Shown here piece after piece: positions 22,432-34,494 of a stretch of DNA of 64,000 nt. Each line of letters begins with the position of its first letter. Position 1 is the stretch's first letter. The position numbers and the translations under genes are program-made. Source of the stretch: Ceratorhiza oryzae-sativae (taxonomy: Eukaryota > Basidiomycota > Agaricomycetes > Cantharellales > Ceratobasidiaceae); NCBI GenBank assembly GCA_030998015.1, contig JARWMV010000061.1:24671-88670 (forward strand). Reading direction: 5' to 3'. The notes under the pieces are model-generated. The model saw nothing but the letters and a program-made list of their open reading frames with translations. It was not told the DNA's origin and made no database searches.

Positions 22432-23666
22432 ACGAGTAAATGGGGGTAAATGTCGCTGATGATTTGAAGCGACAAGTTCATTCAGTTATATACCAGACAA
22501 CGGAGAATACAAAGGAGAATACACGGGTGTATCTAACTAATGTATCTACGTATGGAGTTAACACAGGAATATCGGACAACAGACGGAGTGAGATAGGAAC
22601 AATATCGATATAATATCTACGTGAGCACGGGTTCGTTCAACAAATGTTGTGGCAGGAAACCAGATGGCGGCCTTACGCCGCAATCTATGTGATCACGAAT
22701 GCTCCAGAAATTTACCCTCTTAAATATGCAGGAGCTCTTGCGGTCTGAGATTCGTGGTTCCTGGGGCGGAACGGTGGCCTCGAGTAAAGCTTCCATTTTT
22801 GGTGCGCTGACGAATCCAAGGGCAACTGATCGACGCATTGCGTGACTGATAACCGAAGCATCAAGTTCTCCCTGGATCGCACTAGAATTAACCTAGCCAA
22901 AGCCTATTGAATGAACATCAAGTTTGCGGATTTCGGGCTGTCGATTTATATCTGGGCATATCTATCGTATTGGAAACTTCCACGCACCAAGTGACACTAA
23001 TCCCGGCCGTGCAATCGACCCGGAACATCCAACTCCACGGCATGTCATATCCTCCGCAAACCCGAGCACCCCCGAAGACTTGCTCCGCTTGCTGATATCT
23101 ATCGTCTGGCGTACCGAGGCGACCTCCGCTCCACGACGGCTATCACAAGTAGGGTCAAGGGGGGCAGGCCAGTTGGTCTTGCAAATGCTGTGGATAGCAA
23201 ATTAATCAACCCACGCGCTCATTCGTTCCGAGAACCAACGAAGGCATCCCGCTCGGGTTGAGCGTGACTACCGTCTGCTCGGTTGAAAAATCACAGCGAT
23301 AACCAGACATGCAATTTTTACCTCAAATTCGTTTCGGCTCAAAATTCATAATCCTGTCTTAAACGTCAAGACTCCTATTCGTCTGGCAGGGGTCAGGCAC
23401 TCCGCTAGAGACCGGTCTCTACTCGTGGCGGCCCCTTCTCTAGGTGTGAGGTGTTTTCCTTTTTGCCAGCTCGATCTAGTCATGAACACATCGTAAACAG
23501 GGCAGTCCAGCTTCAAACGGCGATCGACTCACAAATGTGGGACATTCTAGATGCCAATGAGCGCCGACCTGTCCAACACTTTAATCTCGTCAAGTTCCTC
23601 TTTCCGAATTATATATTGGAGGGGGCGATCATTTTCGGTACAGGCGGTAGATACCCCCCCCTCGCG

Positions 23667-25409
23667 ATGACCCTTATGTACTGCACACCACGTTTTGCCC
23701 TCTACGCATTGACCTGGGCTTCGTATGCAATGAGCCAGGCCACCATTCGTGTAGACGACTCGAACGTTTACAGTGCTACAAACCCTACTGGTATCCAGTA
23801 CAGTAAGACAGGCTGGAGTACCGTCACGTCTGGCGATGCCAATAAGAGATACCAGGGCACATACACTCAGAGCCGGACATACGGCTCACAAGCCTGGTTT
23901 GCCTTCCGAGGTGGGCGCCAATCATCAGTGTACTTCCCCAGTTGATAAATCTCGCTTTCGGATTCAGGCAGCTCTATCGCATATTATGCTGATAAGCCCG
24001 CTGGATTTGGCGCCGTCACGCTTTCGCTCGATGGATCGGAGAATATCAACGTGAACTGGACAAACACTGGAGTGAACACATTGTATCAACAGAACATCTG
24101 GTTCGCTGGAGGTTTGGGCCCTGGCGACCACACCGTTGTCCTCGGTAACACAAACGTAAACAATGCATCAATAGGTCTGGACTATTTTGCGTAAGCTCCC
24201 TGCCATCTTGGTGGACGGGAGTTGCTAACATTATCTTAGGGTCACTCCACCATCTGATGGTGATATCAGGCCACAAGGCTACGGTCCGTAAGTTATTATT
24301 TTCATTTACATTCTCTGTCAGAACCTCAAGCAAACACCAGTGGCGCGACCGGTGTCCCCTCCGCAGCGGTACTAGTCGACAACGAGAGCAACGAAATGAG
24401 CTACTCAGGGTCCGCGTGGGATAGATGGGTGAGGCAATTTGTTTACTATACAAGCATTAGCTTAGATATAAACTGGCGCAGAATACAGATTCCAACAGCA
24501 CAAATCAAGCCATGTATTTCAACAACACGGAGCACTGCGCCATCACACCGGGAGCCATAGCCACGTTTACCTTCAACGGAACTGCCTTGTGGTATTTTTC
24601 CGACGACCTCGCGACCAACTCCAAGGTTCAGTTTAGTGTTGACGGAGTGGCCGAGCAAATCGTGGATACCGCGACGAACGGTAACCTATGGGTCTGTAAT
24701 CTCATCGCTGTTGAGAACACACTTTGATGTGTATCTCTCGTTTACAGACTGGTCAGAAACTGTTTTGGAATATCTCTGGCTTGCTTGCTGGGCCTCATAC
24801 CGTAACTATGACCCATGTCGGCTCAGATGGAGACTATGCTTGCATTGATTTCTACATGTATCTGCCAAGGTTTGTTTCGCCACATATATTTATGACTTGC
24901 ATGATATTGAACCCGAATGCCAAGTTCGGCAAGCACAATTACGCCTACCCCTTCACCCACGATAACACCGACACCGACACTGACTCCTATTCCGTCCTCC
25001 AAATCTACTTCAGTAGCGGCTATAGCGGGCGGTGCCGCTGGAGGAGCGGCTTTCGTTCTGCTGCTGACGGGGCTGCTCTTGTGGTATCGAGCACGCAAGC
25101 ACCGCCAGCCTCACGGTCCTCATCATGAGACGTATGGTGAAGAGGCGGCCTATCATAATAAACCGGTTCACCTTACCAGTAACCTTGGGCGCGGCTCGGG
25201 AATCGAACAAGGTCAGTATAATCCGTATGGTAATATGGTACGTCTCATCGTCTTTACCCTAATTCTGCCTCACATTAACATAATATCCAGGCAGAACAAA
25301 CCTCAATGACGCAGAGTGAGCGTTCAGAGTTCCTGTTGTAAAATTATTCTAATTTTGATTAGCTGCATGGGCGGGCACGACCTATCATGGGCACCCAGAA
25401 GTGCAATAA
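23667..25409 (+). CDS. Secreted/single-pass membrane protein with two beta-sandwich-like repeats (paralogue 2)
   Basis: Nine exons: 23667-23910, 23968-24190, 24240-24287, 24341-24428, 24482-24691, 24748-24869, 24925-25237, 25291-25315, 25363-25409; 439 residues. Signal-like N terminus ends near SQATIRVDD. The ectodomain has two halves joined by DNESNEMSYSG, and FTFNGTALWYF is typical of this fungal family. A Thr/Pro linker precedes one transmembrane helix (VAAIAGGAAGGAAFVLLL) and the charged YRARKH. The cytoplasmic tail is His- and Tyr-rich and ends HPEVQ. Frames join perfectly at phases 1, 2, 2, 0, 0, 2, 0 and 1, and the model is confirmed by the paralogue at 8971. The reduced Pro/Ser linker (12 bp shorter) is the main length change. 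Role unknown; a surface receptor or wall sensor is plausible. Confidence 0.85.
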
Positions 25410-26809
25410 AGGATTTCTTGCTCAATGTCTTCGTATGGTTCTTTCGCAACCGCGTCTCATAAATTTCAGGATTTCACTTTTTGTTGGATTACAAATATGT
25501 GCTTCCTGTTTCGGAGTTGATAATCGTGTAATGAAGAAGGGTTACATTTCCTCATAGGGTGCGCGACGCTCGGTCGACTCAGACGAGAAAGAGATGGGCT
25601 ATGCGGGGCCAAATCTCGGTCGATGTAGCTACTTCTACACCCAGGGAGGCACACCGCACAGGTAATGGCAGTTGGGGGGCTGACGAGTTGGGAGGGCGAG
25701 GCGGGAGGAGGTCTAGCAACTAGGATAGGGGGGTCAACGATGGGAGCCTAGCATGAGAAGCACGGCGGGGATTATGTAGCACGCGATTAGTCAAGGGATA
25801 TCGCTTCGATCGGAGTGCCGAATGATCTACGCCCACAAGCCGTGGGGGGGAGGCGAATAAGCGTTAAATTTACAATCATATCCGTTCATGTATGCGGCAT
25901 GTTTGTACTTTTGCGTCCCTTTCTGAAATCATGCGTCCCCCTTGTGAAAACTTTCTTCCCTTGGTTCTCTAACTTCGGAGTTGAACTAAGGTGTAGTTTT
26001 CTCTTTCATTTTTCATGTATTTCTTTTCTTACTGTCCTTTGTAGTACATTTGTATCCAGGTACGGCCAATATATCAAGTTCTCCACCTTCGTAGTTGAGC
26101 TAAGTACATTCTTGTCTAGCTCCCCCGAAACCTCCCTGCGTGAGAATGGGTGAGCTAAATGCAGGGGATATCATCGGACCTCTATTGCGTTCACGCGGAT
26201 AAGCCTTATATAAATATATAGTAGGCAAAAATCGAAAGTAAAAATGGCGAAGGGTGCTGTTGGAGGCGAAAGCATTCAATAGCCATGAATTTGCTTTTGC
26301 GTGCAGTGGAAGTGAAGGCATATGGATCTTTTGTTGATCTTTATGTTCAACGGGTGCGCTTTATACATAAAACTGTGAGACGAATGGCAGAGATGCGTAA
26401 ATACGCGGGATGTGTGATATTCAACAGTTCAAATGCCGTTTCTGCATTGGGAATGCTTCTTTGACATCTGCTATGGATTGACGTTGACGAGCTCAGGCTC
26501 TCAGCTGTCAATAAGTCCAACCCCGTCGCAAGCTCACCCGATGGAGGGTGTACTTTAGAAATTTTCGTCCCTTGATAGTTCTGACTTAGATTCGTTGATT
26601 CGAATCTCAAGGTTCCATGTACCGCTGGTAACGCCAATTAGCTGACGACGAATGTGAAGGCTCTACGTGGAGCGCTGACTCAGCAATTCAAATCATGCGC
26701 GGATGTATGAGTTGTCCATCACCACGACGACACTTGGCCGCCTGGAGATAAAAAGACCTCTTCTTCCTCGTCGCCTCTTGAGAAAATCGAAATAAAAACA
26801 ACCAGGATA
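25410..26809. other. Spacer between the two genes of copy 2
   Basis: 1.4 kb with no supported gene. The stretch about 25525-26415 has no counterpart in copy 1, so it is either an insertion here or a deletion there. I saw no inverted ends or coding region in it. The last ~60 bp before 26810 aligns with the pseudogene leader at 11120-11180. Confidence 0.4.
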
Positions 26810-28480
26810 ATGGATTTAATCTCCCCGAGAAATCGGCTACGCCTCGCCTTTGTTTGCGCTGCGCTTTTCGCTCAAGTCTTGGGACCCCAAGTCCCAGCGT
26901 TTGATACCTCACACTTGATCAAGACTCACTACCCCCAAGGCCCTAATTCCCAGTCTATTCTTAATGATGATTATTCATTCGCTCATGATTTCCAGCTACA
27001 TCCTTCGTCGGGTTCTGAGCTGGAACATCCTTTTTTCGAACCTCAGCTCGTAGATTCTGCTGGTCTAAGATGGGACGCACTCCATTATCAATCCATAGCG
27101 CTCAATGCCTTCTATTTATATGAGCACCAGTACGCATTTCCACCCGGGGTCCCCATTGTCTTGCGTGTCGTCCATCTCGGAAAGCAAGGTCTACTGCGCG
27201 TACTTGAATACACTCGGATGAAAGACCGTCTGGGCGTATACCTGATATCCGGGATCTTTATGACTCTCAAAGCCCTACTGATAGGCTTCTTATCCTCTGA
27301 GCCATGCTTAGAGCTTTATTCGTGAGTCCAGACTGCTTTCGCTGCAGTTTTTCGATTACCAAACTTCCAAAATTCATCGCAACAACTACGAACGTTCTAC
27401 GACGCAGATTGACCGCTTCGATATCCCACTCACATCACTTTGCATATTTGACTTCAGCGATTTTTATCCTCATGGGGGCGCCACCAGTCGTATTTCGGAA
27501 CGCCTACGCGGAACCGTTTTTCGCGTATTTCTCTTTTAGAGGTTAGCACCGAGTTTTGTACATGATGTGGCACTTTTTAATTAACTCAAATAGGCATGAG
27601 ATCGCATCATCATCACGGATATCTCATGGCTTCATTCTATTTCTCCCTGGCCACTTGTTTTCGATCTAACGGTATCATCATGGCCGGGTTTATGATCTAC
27701 AGCCTACTTGTTCGTCCGATGATAGAGTATTGCATCTTGAGAACAAGATATTCCACTTTGAGCGGTCATCATGCCCCTAAAATCCTCCTCGGTGCTATCA
27801 AACAAATACGAATACGCGCCATTCTCTACGCTTCGTTCCTTTCGGCGATCGTAGTCGCACCTTTTATCGCCCACCAGTATCTTGGATATATCACATTTTG
27901 TGTTGGCCCAAAAGATCTCTCCAGTGATGGTCGGTTCCCTCGCCCTTGGTGTTCTTCCCGCATCCCCTCCATATATTCATTCGTCCAATCCCAGTATTGG
28001 GAAGTTGGGTTCTTACGGTACTGGACCGTGGCACAAATTCCTAACTTTCTCCTTGCCACGCCAGTGTTATCTCTAGTAAGCGGGTCGATCATTAAATTTC
28101 TGTGGACTATCTGTATCAGATCAAAGGGCGTTCTGTCAACCCCCCAAAAGTCGACAAAAACATCCACCTCGTCTTTTAGCCCAAGTGAAACGATAGCCCT
28201 CACGCTCCTTCCCTATGCGATTCATGCACTCGCGCTGTCCATGTTGCTGTTTACGTCTGCTCACGTCCAGATCGCCCTTCGTGTTTTACCGGCTGCGACT
28301 CCGTGGGCCTCGTGGGTGGGAGCTGCGCTCCTGGTGGCTGGTGCTAAACGTCAAGGCAGTTCGGCTGTCGGTCAACCTCTCCCTTGGTATATTTTTGTAT
28401 CACATTTGTGGATCCGATGGATTGTTCTTTGGGTTTTTGTCAGCAGCGTCCTCTGGCTTGCTTTTCTCCCCCCTGCGTAG
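26810..28480 (+). CDS. GPI18: GPI mannosyltransferase 2 (PIG-V/Gpi18 family)
   Basis: Model: join 26810-27321, 27408-27541, 27594-28480; 510 residues. It adds the second mannose to the GPI anchor precursor in the ER lumen, using dolichol-phosphate mannose. Family marks: RWDALHYQSIA followed by YEHQYAF in the luminal loop, AYAEPFFAYFSF, FRSNGI after exon 3 starts, SAHVQIALRVLPA, and the family-typical C terminus FLPPA. Multiple hydrophobic segments fit a polytopic ER protein. The intron 27322-27407 (86 nt) was preferred over a 26-nt alternative because the downstream frame (LTASISHSHHF, FAYLTS) matches family spacing. Normal family length is about 430-500. Copy 1 is dead, so this is the only intact copy in the window. 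Confidence 0.85.
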
Positions 28481-29290
28481 TGCACATGTCGTAATTATTC
28501 AAGCGAAGCCTCTAATTGTCTTATTGACCATGGCTATGCATTTTACACTTTGACCATTGTCTGTATGAAAGCGTCATATTGGCACAAGCAAGCGGTACCA
28601 TTACCAACCCATTCAATCAACATAAACCCCATTGCTTCCTGTGTTTCATCCTTTACAAACGTACTGCTGTATAAGTTGCTAGGGCACATGTTATCAGTTA
28701 GATCAATTGCATCATGTGTTGGTGTCAATAGATGTCAAACAGTGATTACAGGATGTGTGCCTGTCAGACAAATTGTGTTGGTGCTCTTGGTGCACACCTC
28801 CAGCCCTTTGTTGTCAGCTGTTGATATCTATCTGATATAAATGTATCTATAACATGCTGTATGTGCACATGGCCCAGTGATTAAGACCAATAAATATATG
28901 ATATATTCAGATGTGAAGATAACTACCTACAGAGCAAGATTGCACTCCTTATATACATGATAAATGTCACAACCCACTGCTTGCCTGGGTGTGTGTGTGT
29001 AATAAGGGTGATGTGGACAGGCTGGTGAAACCAGTCTGCCCCCCAGTACAGTGGGGGGGATGTCAGGATGAAGCAATCTGGGGGACCCAGAGCAGCTTCA
29101 TGGCTGTATTTATACTCCTCTATGTACATGATCACATAAGCATACATGGTTTGGTATCAGTCAGCATGAATGGTGGATCAGTAAGCAGGTGATTGGCAGT
29201 TACTAATCCCTCTAGCCACATGACTAATGCACCATCAGTGGCTGACTGATCATATCAGTCAGCCCCATTACTCATCCAAAATACAATATG
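28481..29290. other. Non-coding spacer left of Gypsy B
   Basis: CpG content drops sharply after ~28530. It contains a short GT run (about 28989-29000) and a C/G-rich inverted stretch, GCCCCCCAGTACAGTGGGGGGGA near 29038-29060, which can fold as a hairpin. No gene recognised. Confidence 0.35.
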
Positions 29291-29665
29291 TGTCAACAAC
29301 GACAAGTCAGGTGGTGAGAAAAATAGTAAGAAAAGAAAAGAACTTGTATTCGATGAGAGGTCAAGTTCTTGAGGAGCCCTCTGCAAACTTGACCTGGTTT
29401 ATATACATAGTACAAGCCACATCATAACAAACAAGTCTGTACAGTGAGTCACAACTGATAAGAGATAGAAGCAGTAGAAGCAACTGCGGAACTGCAGAAT
29501 TTCACATCAGAGTTGAAATACATCTTGGTTGTCAGTCTGGAACATCCTCTGAATCACATGACACAGATATACCATAAAAGGCAAGTATGTTTGAAGCTGG
29601 TCTCATAAAATGTAGTAAATCAAGAAAATATTACAGAGTGGATATATGCATGTCAGTTTGTGACA
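29291..29665 (-). repeat. Gypsy B 3' LTR
   Basis: 375 bp; a handful of substitutions and small indels against 37165-37537. The pol frame runs about four codons into it. Confidence 0.88.
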
Positions 29666-32600
29666 CTTCCCCCCTTCAAGGCACAGGGGTCATGGGGTGC
29701 CTTTGGGTGTGACTTGACATAGTCAGCAATGAGTTCTGGTGCGTTGACCAGGTCATCATAGGTTAACCATTGTTGCTTGTTGTAGCTGAGCCACTTGACA
29801 TAGTATTCAAAGATGTTAGATCTTTTGTTGTATCGTGACTTTATGATCTGTTCCACTTCAAATTCTTCTTCCCCTTCTGGAGTTACCACAGGTGGTGGTG
29901 GGGGAACCTGATGGCCATAGGGGTTGTCTTTATATTTGGTGAGGAGTGAGACGTGAAACACTGGGTGTATTTTCATGGTTATTGGTAGGTCCAGTTTGTA
30001 GGCATGTGTGCCATGTTGTGCTACCACCTTGAATGGTCCAACTCTTTTGTGGGCCAGTTTCCTGGAGGCCTGATGTGTCTGTATGTTTTTGGTATCAAGC
30101 CAGACTTTGTCTCCAACCTTAATAGCTTCAGGAGTCCGATGCTTCTGGTTGTAGTATTCCTTGATCCTCTGGTTTGCTATTTCCAGGGCTGCCTTAAGTT
30201 TGTCATGGCCCTTTTGGAGCCATTCTGCATGGTTGTCTGCTAAAGGGAGTTCTGGTTCCTCCCTGTCCCCAACTGCTAGCCTTGGGTGGAAACTGTAGTT
30301 TGCAAAGAATGGTGATTTGCCAGTTGAGGTGTTGACACCATTATTGTAGGCAAATTCAGCCAATGGTAGGAGCAAGACCCAGTCGTCTTGTCTGTCTGAT
30401 ACATAGTGTCTGATGTACCCTTCCACTACTTGGTTGGCCTGTTTGGACTGGCCATCTGTCTGAGGGTGGTATGCTGTGGAGTAGGAGGGTTTTATATCCA
30501 GTCGTTTGTATAAGTGCCTTAAGAATTTGGATGCAAAGTTGGGGCCGCGGTCTGAGATTGTTTTCCGTGGTAACCCATGAAGTTCCCATACATATGTTAG
30601 GAACAAGTTGGTGCAATCCATAGCACTGGCTTCCGATTGACATGGAATAAAGTGGACCATTTTTGTCAGGTGGTCGACAACTGTAAATATGGTGTCAAAC
30701 CCCTCTGACAGGGGTAGCCCAGTGATCAGATCATAAGTAATTTCCTCCCAACGTTTTTCTGGTGTGGGTATTGGGTTTAGGAGCCCTGGGGGAACTTGGT
30801 TGCTGTGCTTGTTCCTGATGCATGACTTGCAGTGTGTGACGTATTCGTTGACTGATTTTTTCATTGATAACCATGTGTATTTGCAATTTAACAATTCATA
30901 TGTTCTGAACTGTCCTGGGTGTCCTGCTGCTGGGCTGTCATGACGGCTTTCGATGACCAGTTTGCAAAGTTCTTTGTTATTTGGGACATAGATTCTGCCC
31001 TTGTGTCGTAAGAGTCCTTTGTCCCATTCCCAATCTTTGACCTTCTCATTGTCATCTAGGGCTTTTAGGACCTTTGATAGGTGTTTGTCCCCTGGGATAG
31101 CATCCCTAATGAGTTGTTCCAGGTCATTGTCTGGCGTGATTGCTTGCAGGCATAGCGATTTCAGCTCCAAAAATTGGTTTTGTGCAAGCAGAGCTTGGCT
31201 CTCACCCCCCTCTTTAGGGATGTGTCTTGACAGCCTAGAGAGTATGTCTGCCCGGCCATTCTTTGCCCCTTCAATATATAGAATCTTGAATTTGAACCTG
31301 GATAAGAACTCATGCCACCGTGTGACTTGGCTGTTCAGTGGCCGATTCGTCTTCCAATACTCCAAATTCTTGTGGTCACAAACAATGTTTACTGGGTGTT
31401 TGGCCCCTTCTAGCAAATGACGCCAGTTTTTGAGGGCCTTTATAATTGCCAGCATTTCTTTGTTGTAGATATCATAATTTCTTTCTGCTGGGACCATTGC
31501 CTTGGAGTAATAGGAAATCAGGTGGAGCATTCTGTCCTCTCCATATTGCAATAATACAGCGCCTGTGGCATAGCCTGAGGTGTCCATTTCCAAAATGAAT
31601 GGTTTGTTGGGTTCTGGCTGAATTAGAAGGGGGGCTTCTTTTAATTTCTGCTTCAGCAGGTTCCATGCCTGATCCCTTTCTTCTGTCCATTCCCATTTTA
31701 CATCCTTCTTGACAAGTTCATAAAGACATCTTGTAATTTTCAAAAAGTCTTTTATGAAGTGCCTCAACCAATTTGCAAACCCCAACCCTTCCAGGACTTT
31801 GGTTGGGTTGGTAGGGGTTGGCCATTCGACAGCTTTTTCAACCTTGGCTGGGTCTACTTTAATTCCCTGGGGGGTCACTACTATTCCCAGGTAATCGACT
31901 TTGGTGACATCAAAAACACATTTCTCCAGGGTGCAATATAGGCCAGCTTTTTGGAGGCAACGTAAGACTTCCTTGACATGTTCATCATGTTCTTCTTGGT
32001 TTTTGGAGAATACTAATATGTCATCCATATAGATCACAACATAAATGCCCTCAATGTCTTGGAACTCTTCCCGGATCATGGCCATGAAGGTTCCTGGTGT
32101 GTTCTTTTGACCAAATTGCATGACTAAGGGCTTGTACAGCCCATATTTGGTCTTAAAAGCTGCTTTCCATTTGTCCCCTTCCCAAATTTGTATGAGGTTG
32201 AAGCCCCACTTTAGATCAAACTTGGTGAATATCTTTGCCCCATGCAGAGTCTCCACAATATCATTGATGCGTGGGAGTGGGTACACATTAGAGACTGTCA
32301 TTTCATTTAGTCGCTTGTAGTTGATGCACATGTGCAACTTCCCATTCTTCTTTTTGACAAATATGACTGGGGATGCCATTGGTGACCTTGAGGGTCTGAT
32401 ATGCCCTGCTTTCAGTTGGCGGTCCAAGGTTTTGTGCAATTCTGCATCTTCCTTGACACCCACTGTTATGGGTCAGGGTACACTTGAATATCTAGAGCTT
32501 AAGCAAATGTAGATATGTTAGTATACACTAATCGTACTCAATACTTCTTAGACTAGAGTAAGAAGGCTCAAAGTAGTTGCAATGCAATCAAGTAACACTC

Positions 32601-34494
32601 AAGGTAGTCTTAATCTTTCACAGTGTAAACTGACTAATTTATAGGTATAAAGAGCAAGACTACTATGCTCAGGTTCCCTTAGATATCTTAAATGTAGTTC
32701 AGCCCTAGTCGCTTGGACTAACTGATACTAATCTTAATACTAGGCTTAAGCGATAGCTTATAGGATAGATGGTGGGCTGCCTAATGCATGTACTTCCTCA
32801 GCTACAGGTACTTAGATTTCCTCTAATAGCTGGTACTTAATGTCATGCTCAATCAGGCAATATTGTATCCTTATATATCTCTGTATATAAGATATAATGA
32901 CTCAGACAGTATATAACTAATATGGTGCTTTATTCCTCAGTACTAGTTATATAAGAAATCACACACAGACAAGAGAAATAGAAAGAGAAAAGAAACCAAT
33001 AACCAGTCTGGGTTGAGTAGTGAAGGGAAGGTGGTCTGGAAGGGCCTCAGAGGAGGTCCTTTTATACCCTGAGGAGGGCATTCCAGAGCCAAATAGATAC
33101 ATGCATGCCAGTGCAATCATCAAAAGAGGGCACTGCTATACTTGGGGTACACCCTAGCCCAGTATAGGATAAAAGAGTAAAGACAGGGTGTGGATCGAAG
33201 GCATTGATGCATCTGAGACCTGCTATTGGCTTGTAGATCATATTATCATAGTATATACATGTAATGAATGGAGGCTACATCTCAGTGAGTCATGAAGTGA
33301 GTCAGAGAAGCTTCTGGATCAATTTGGGAAGCTCTCCTGACTCACTGGAGTCATTAGATCTTGATTGATGGTCCAGTAAGATTCTAATGATCTTCGGGCC
33401 ATTCCGGCACGAGGATCCGGTGGATCGCGACGATCTTCGGGCAGCAGATACTGCCGAAGATTAGCTATCGATAGAGCACCAGATCGCTTTGATAGCGTAA
33501 GCGGTTGCCGAGATATGAGCGTTGCAATGTTGTAATCAATATCTCCTGATAAGAGGAAATATCGCAACCTCTGTATCTCTCTGAGATCTTATTGTAAAAA
33601 CTAATAAAATATGCGTTGGAGAGCGGGAAATTTGTACTATTTAATGAACATAAAATAGTACAATTCAGAGCGCATACAAATTCGAGTATTTCACAATTTA
33701 ATTACAGAGGCATTGCTTGAGGTTGGCAGAGCAGACTAAAATAATAGAAAATGTTAGTGATCCATAACACCCACACTATATATGGGGCCATGCCTTGGCT
33801 TGGCATCTGGTTTTAAATCTATTTCCATATCCCACTTCCTATGGGGTGGTAACGGCTGGATGTCATCTTCTTCAGCAAATATTTTCTTGAACTCCCTGTA
33901 TTTGGTTGGGAGGGAATCTAAAGAATCCAACTGGAGCTCCTTGGGTTTGTTTGCTTGCACATGTAGGGGTTTTGTAATGCAGTGTTTCAAGCATATTGGC
34001 AAGTTGAACTTCATATCTTTCCCCTCCCAATCAATGTCTGGGTTATGGAATTTGAGCCACAACATGCCCAGAACTAGATCATTTTTGCCAACATTCACAA
34101 TGTAGGCACTGAGGATCTCTCGGTGCTCTTGAATGCACAACTCAAAGGTGCAGTAATGGGTCACAGACCCAGAGTCTATCTCCCTTCCATTGATTACCCT
34201 TAGTTTCTTGGGTGTTTTTAGGACGACGGTAGGAATATGGTATTGTTTAACCAAATCTTCATGTATAAATACTGACGTGGCCCCTGAGTCAATCATGGCC
34301 CATCCGTTGAATTTTTTCATGTTATATGCAGACTTGCATTTGGGGGTTATGCACAGAGGGAATGCATGAAAGAAAAACTGTAGTTGTGATTGGTTTCCTA
34401 ACAACATACATTCCATTTCCATATTTTTATTTTCATTATGCGCATTTTGTAACATAGCGCCCAAGACCGCCCCCCTGGCACGGTTTGAGCTCAT
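29653..34494 (-). pseudogene. Gypsy B pol polyprotein, split by an LTR insertion
   Basis: Order from 34494 down: protease (WAMIDSGATSVFIHED near 34290), reverse transcriptase (VIYMDDILVF near 32020), RNase H (LEMDTSGYATGAVL), integrase with H/H/C/C zinc finger (HDSPAAGHPG then CKSCIRNKHSNQ) and DDE core (LITGLPLSEGF, DRGPNFASKF, AYHPQTDGQS), and a C-terminal chromodomain-like segment (EVEQIIKSRYNK, YYVKWLSYNKQ). The left piece is one open frame of 936 codons. The LTR plus one 5-bp duplication totals 1311 bp, so both pieces are in the same frame. Without that insertion pol shows no stop. The start ATG overlaps the gag stop (ATGA at 34494-34491). Confidence 0.85.
32464..33769 (-). mobile_element. 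Solo LTR of the TGTTATGG family inside Gypsy B pol
   Basis: 1306 bp, ends TGTTATGG / CCATAACA, flanked by CCCAC at 32459-32463 and 33770-33774. Same family as 16159, 54458 and 57793. It retains more CpG than the other copies (for example 33400-33490). Confidence 0.9.

Larger units (their letters stand above)
17123..22642 (-). mobile_element. Degenerate Ty1/Copia retrotransposon
   Basis: Minus-strand order is gag, protease, integrase, reverse transcriptase, RNase H, which is diagnostic for Copia. The upstream end is placed at 22642 because TGTTGAACG there abuts the duplicated segment (copy 2), and 22643-22647 (AATGT) could be one target duplication. I could not find a matching 3' LTR, so the left limit is approximate. 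Sequence right of ~20700 keeps CpG and long frames; the left part is broken. Confidence 0.7.
22643..28553 (+). repeat. Segmental duplication, copy 2
   Basis: Direct partner of 7905-14372, with both genes intact. It begins at the Copia end. The ~1 kb before ATG 23667 corresponds to 7905-8970 and shows no intact gene. The right end lies past the mannosyltransferase stop and cannot be fixed because copy 1 is truncated. Confidence 0.75.

Noticed and set aside
27322..27347. 26-nt intron in the GPI mannosyltransferase gene
   Set aside because: Too short for fungal introns; the 86-nt alternative to 27407 restores a better family-like sequence.
28989..29000. GT run as a microsatellite of interest
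   Set aside because: Only about six units; ordinary.
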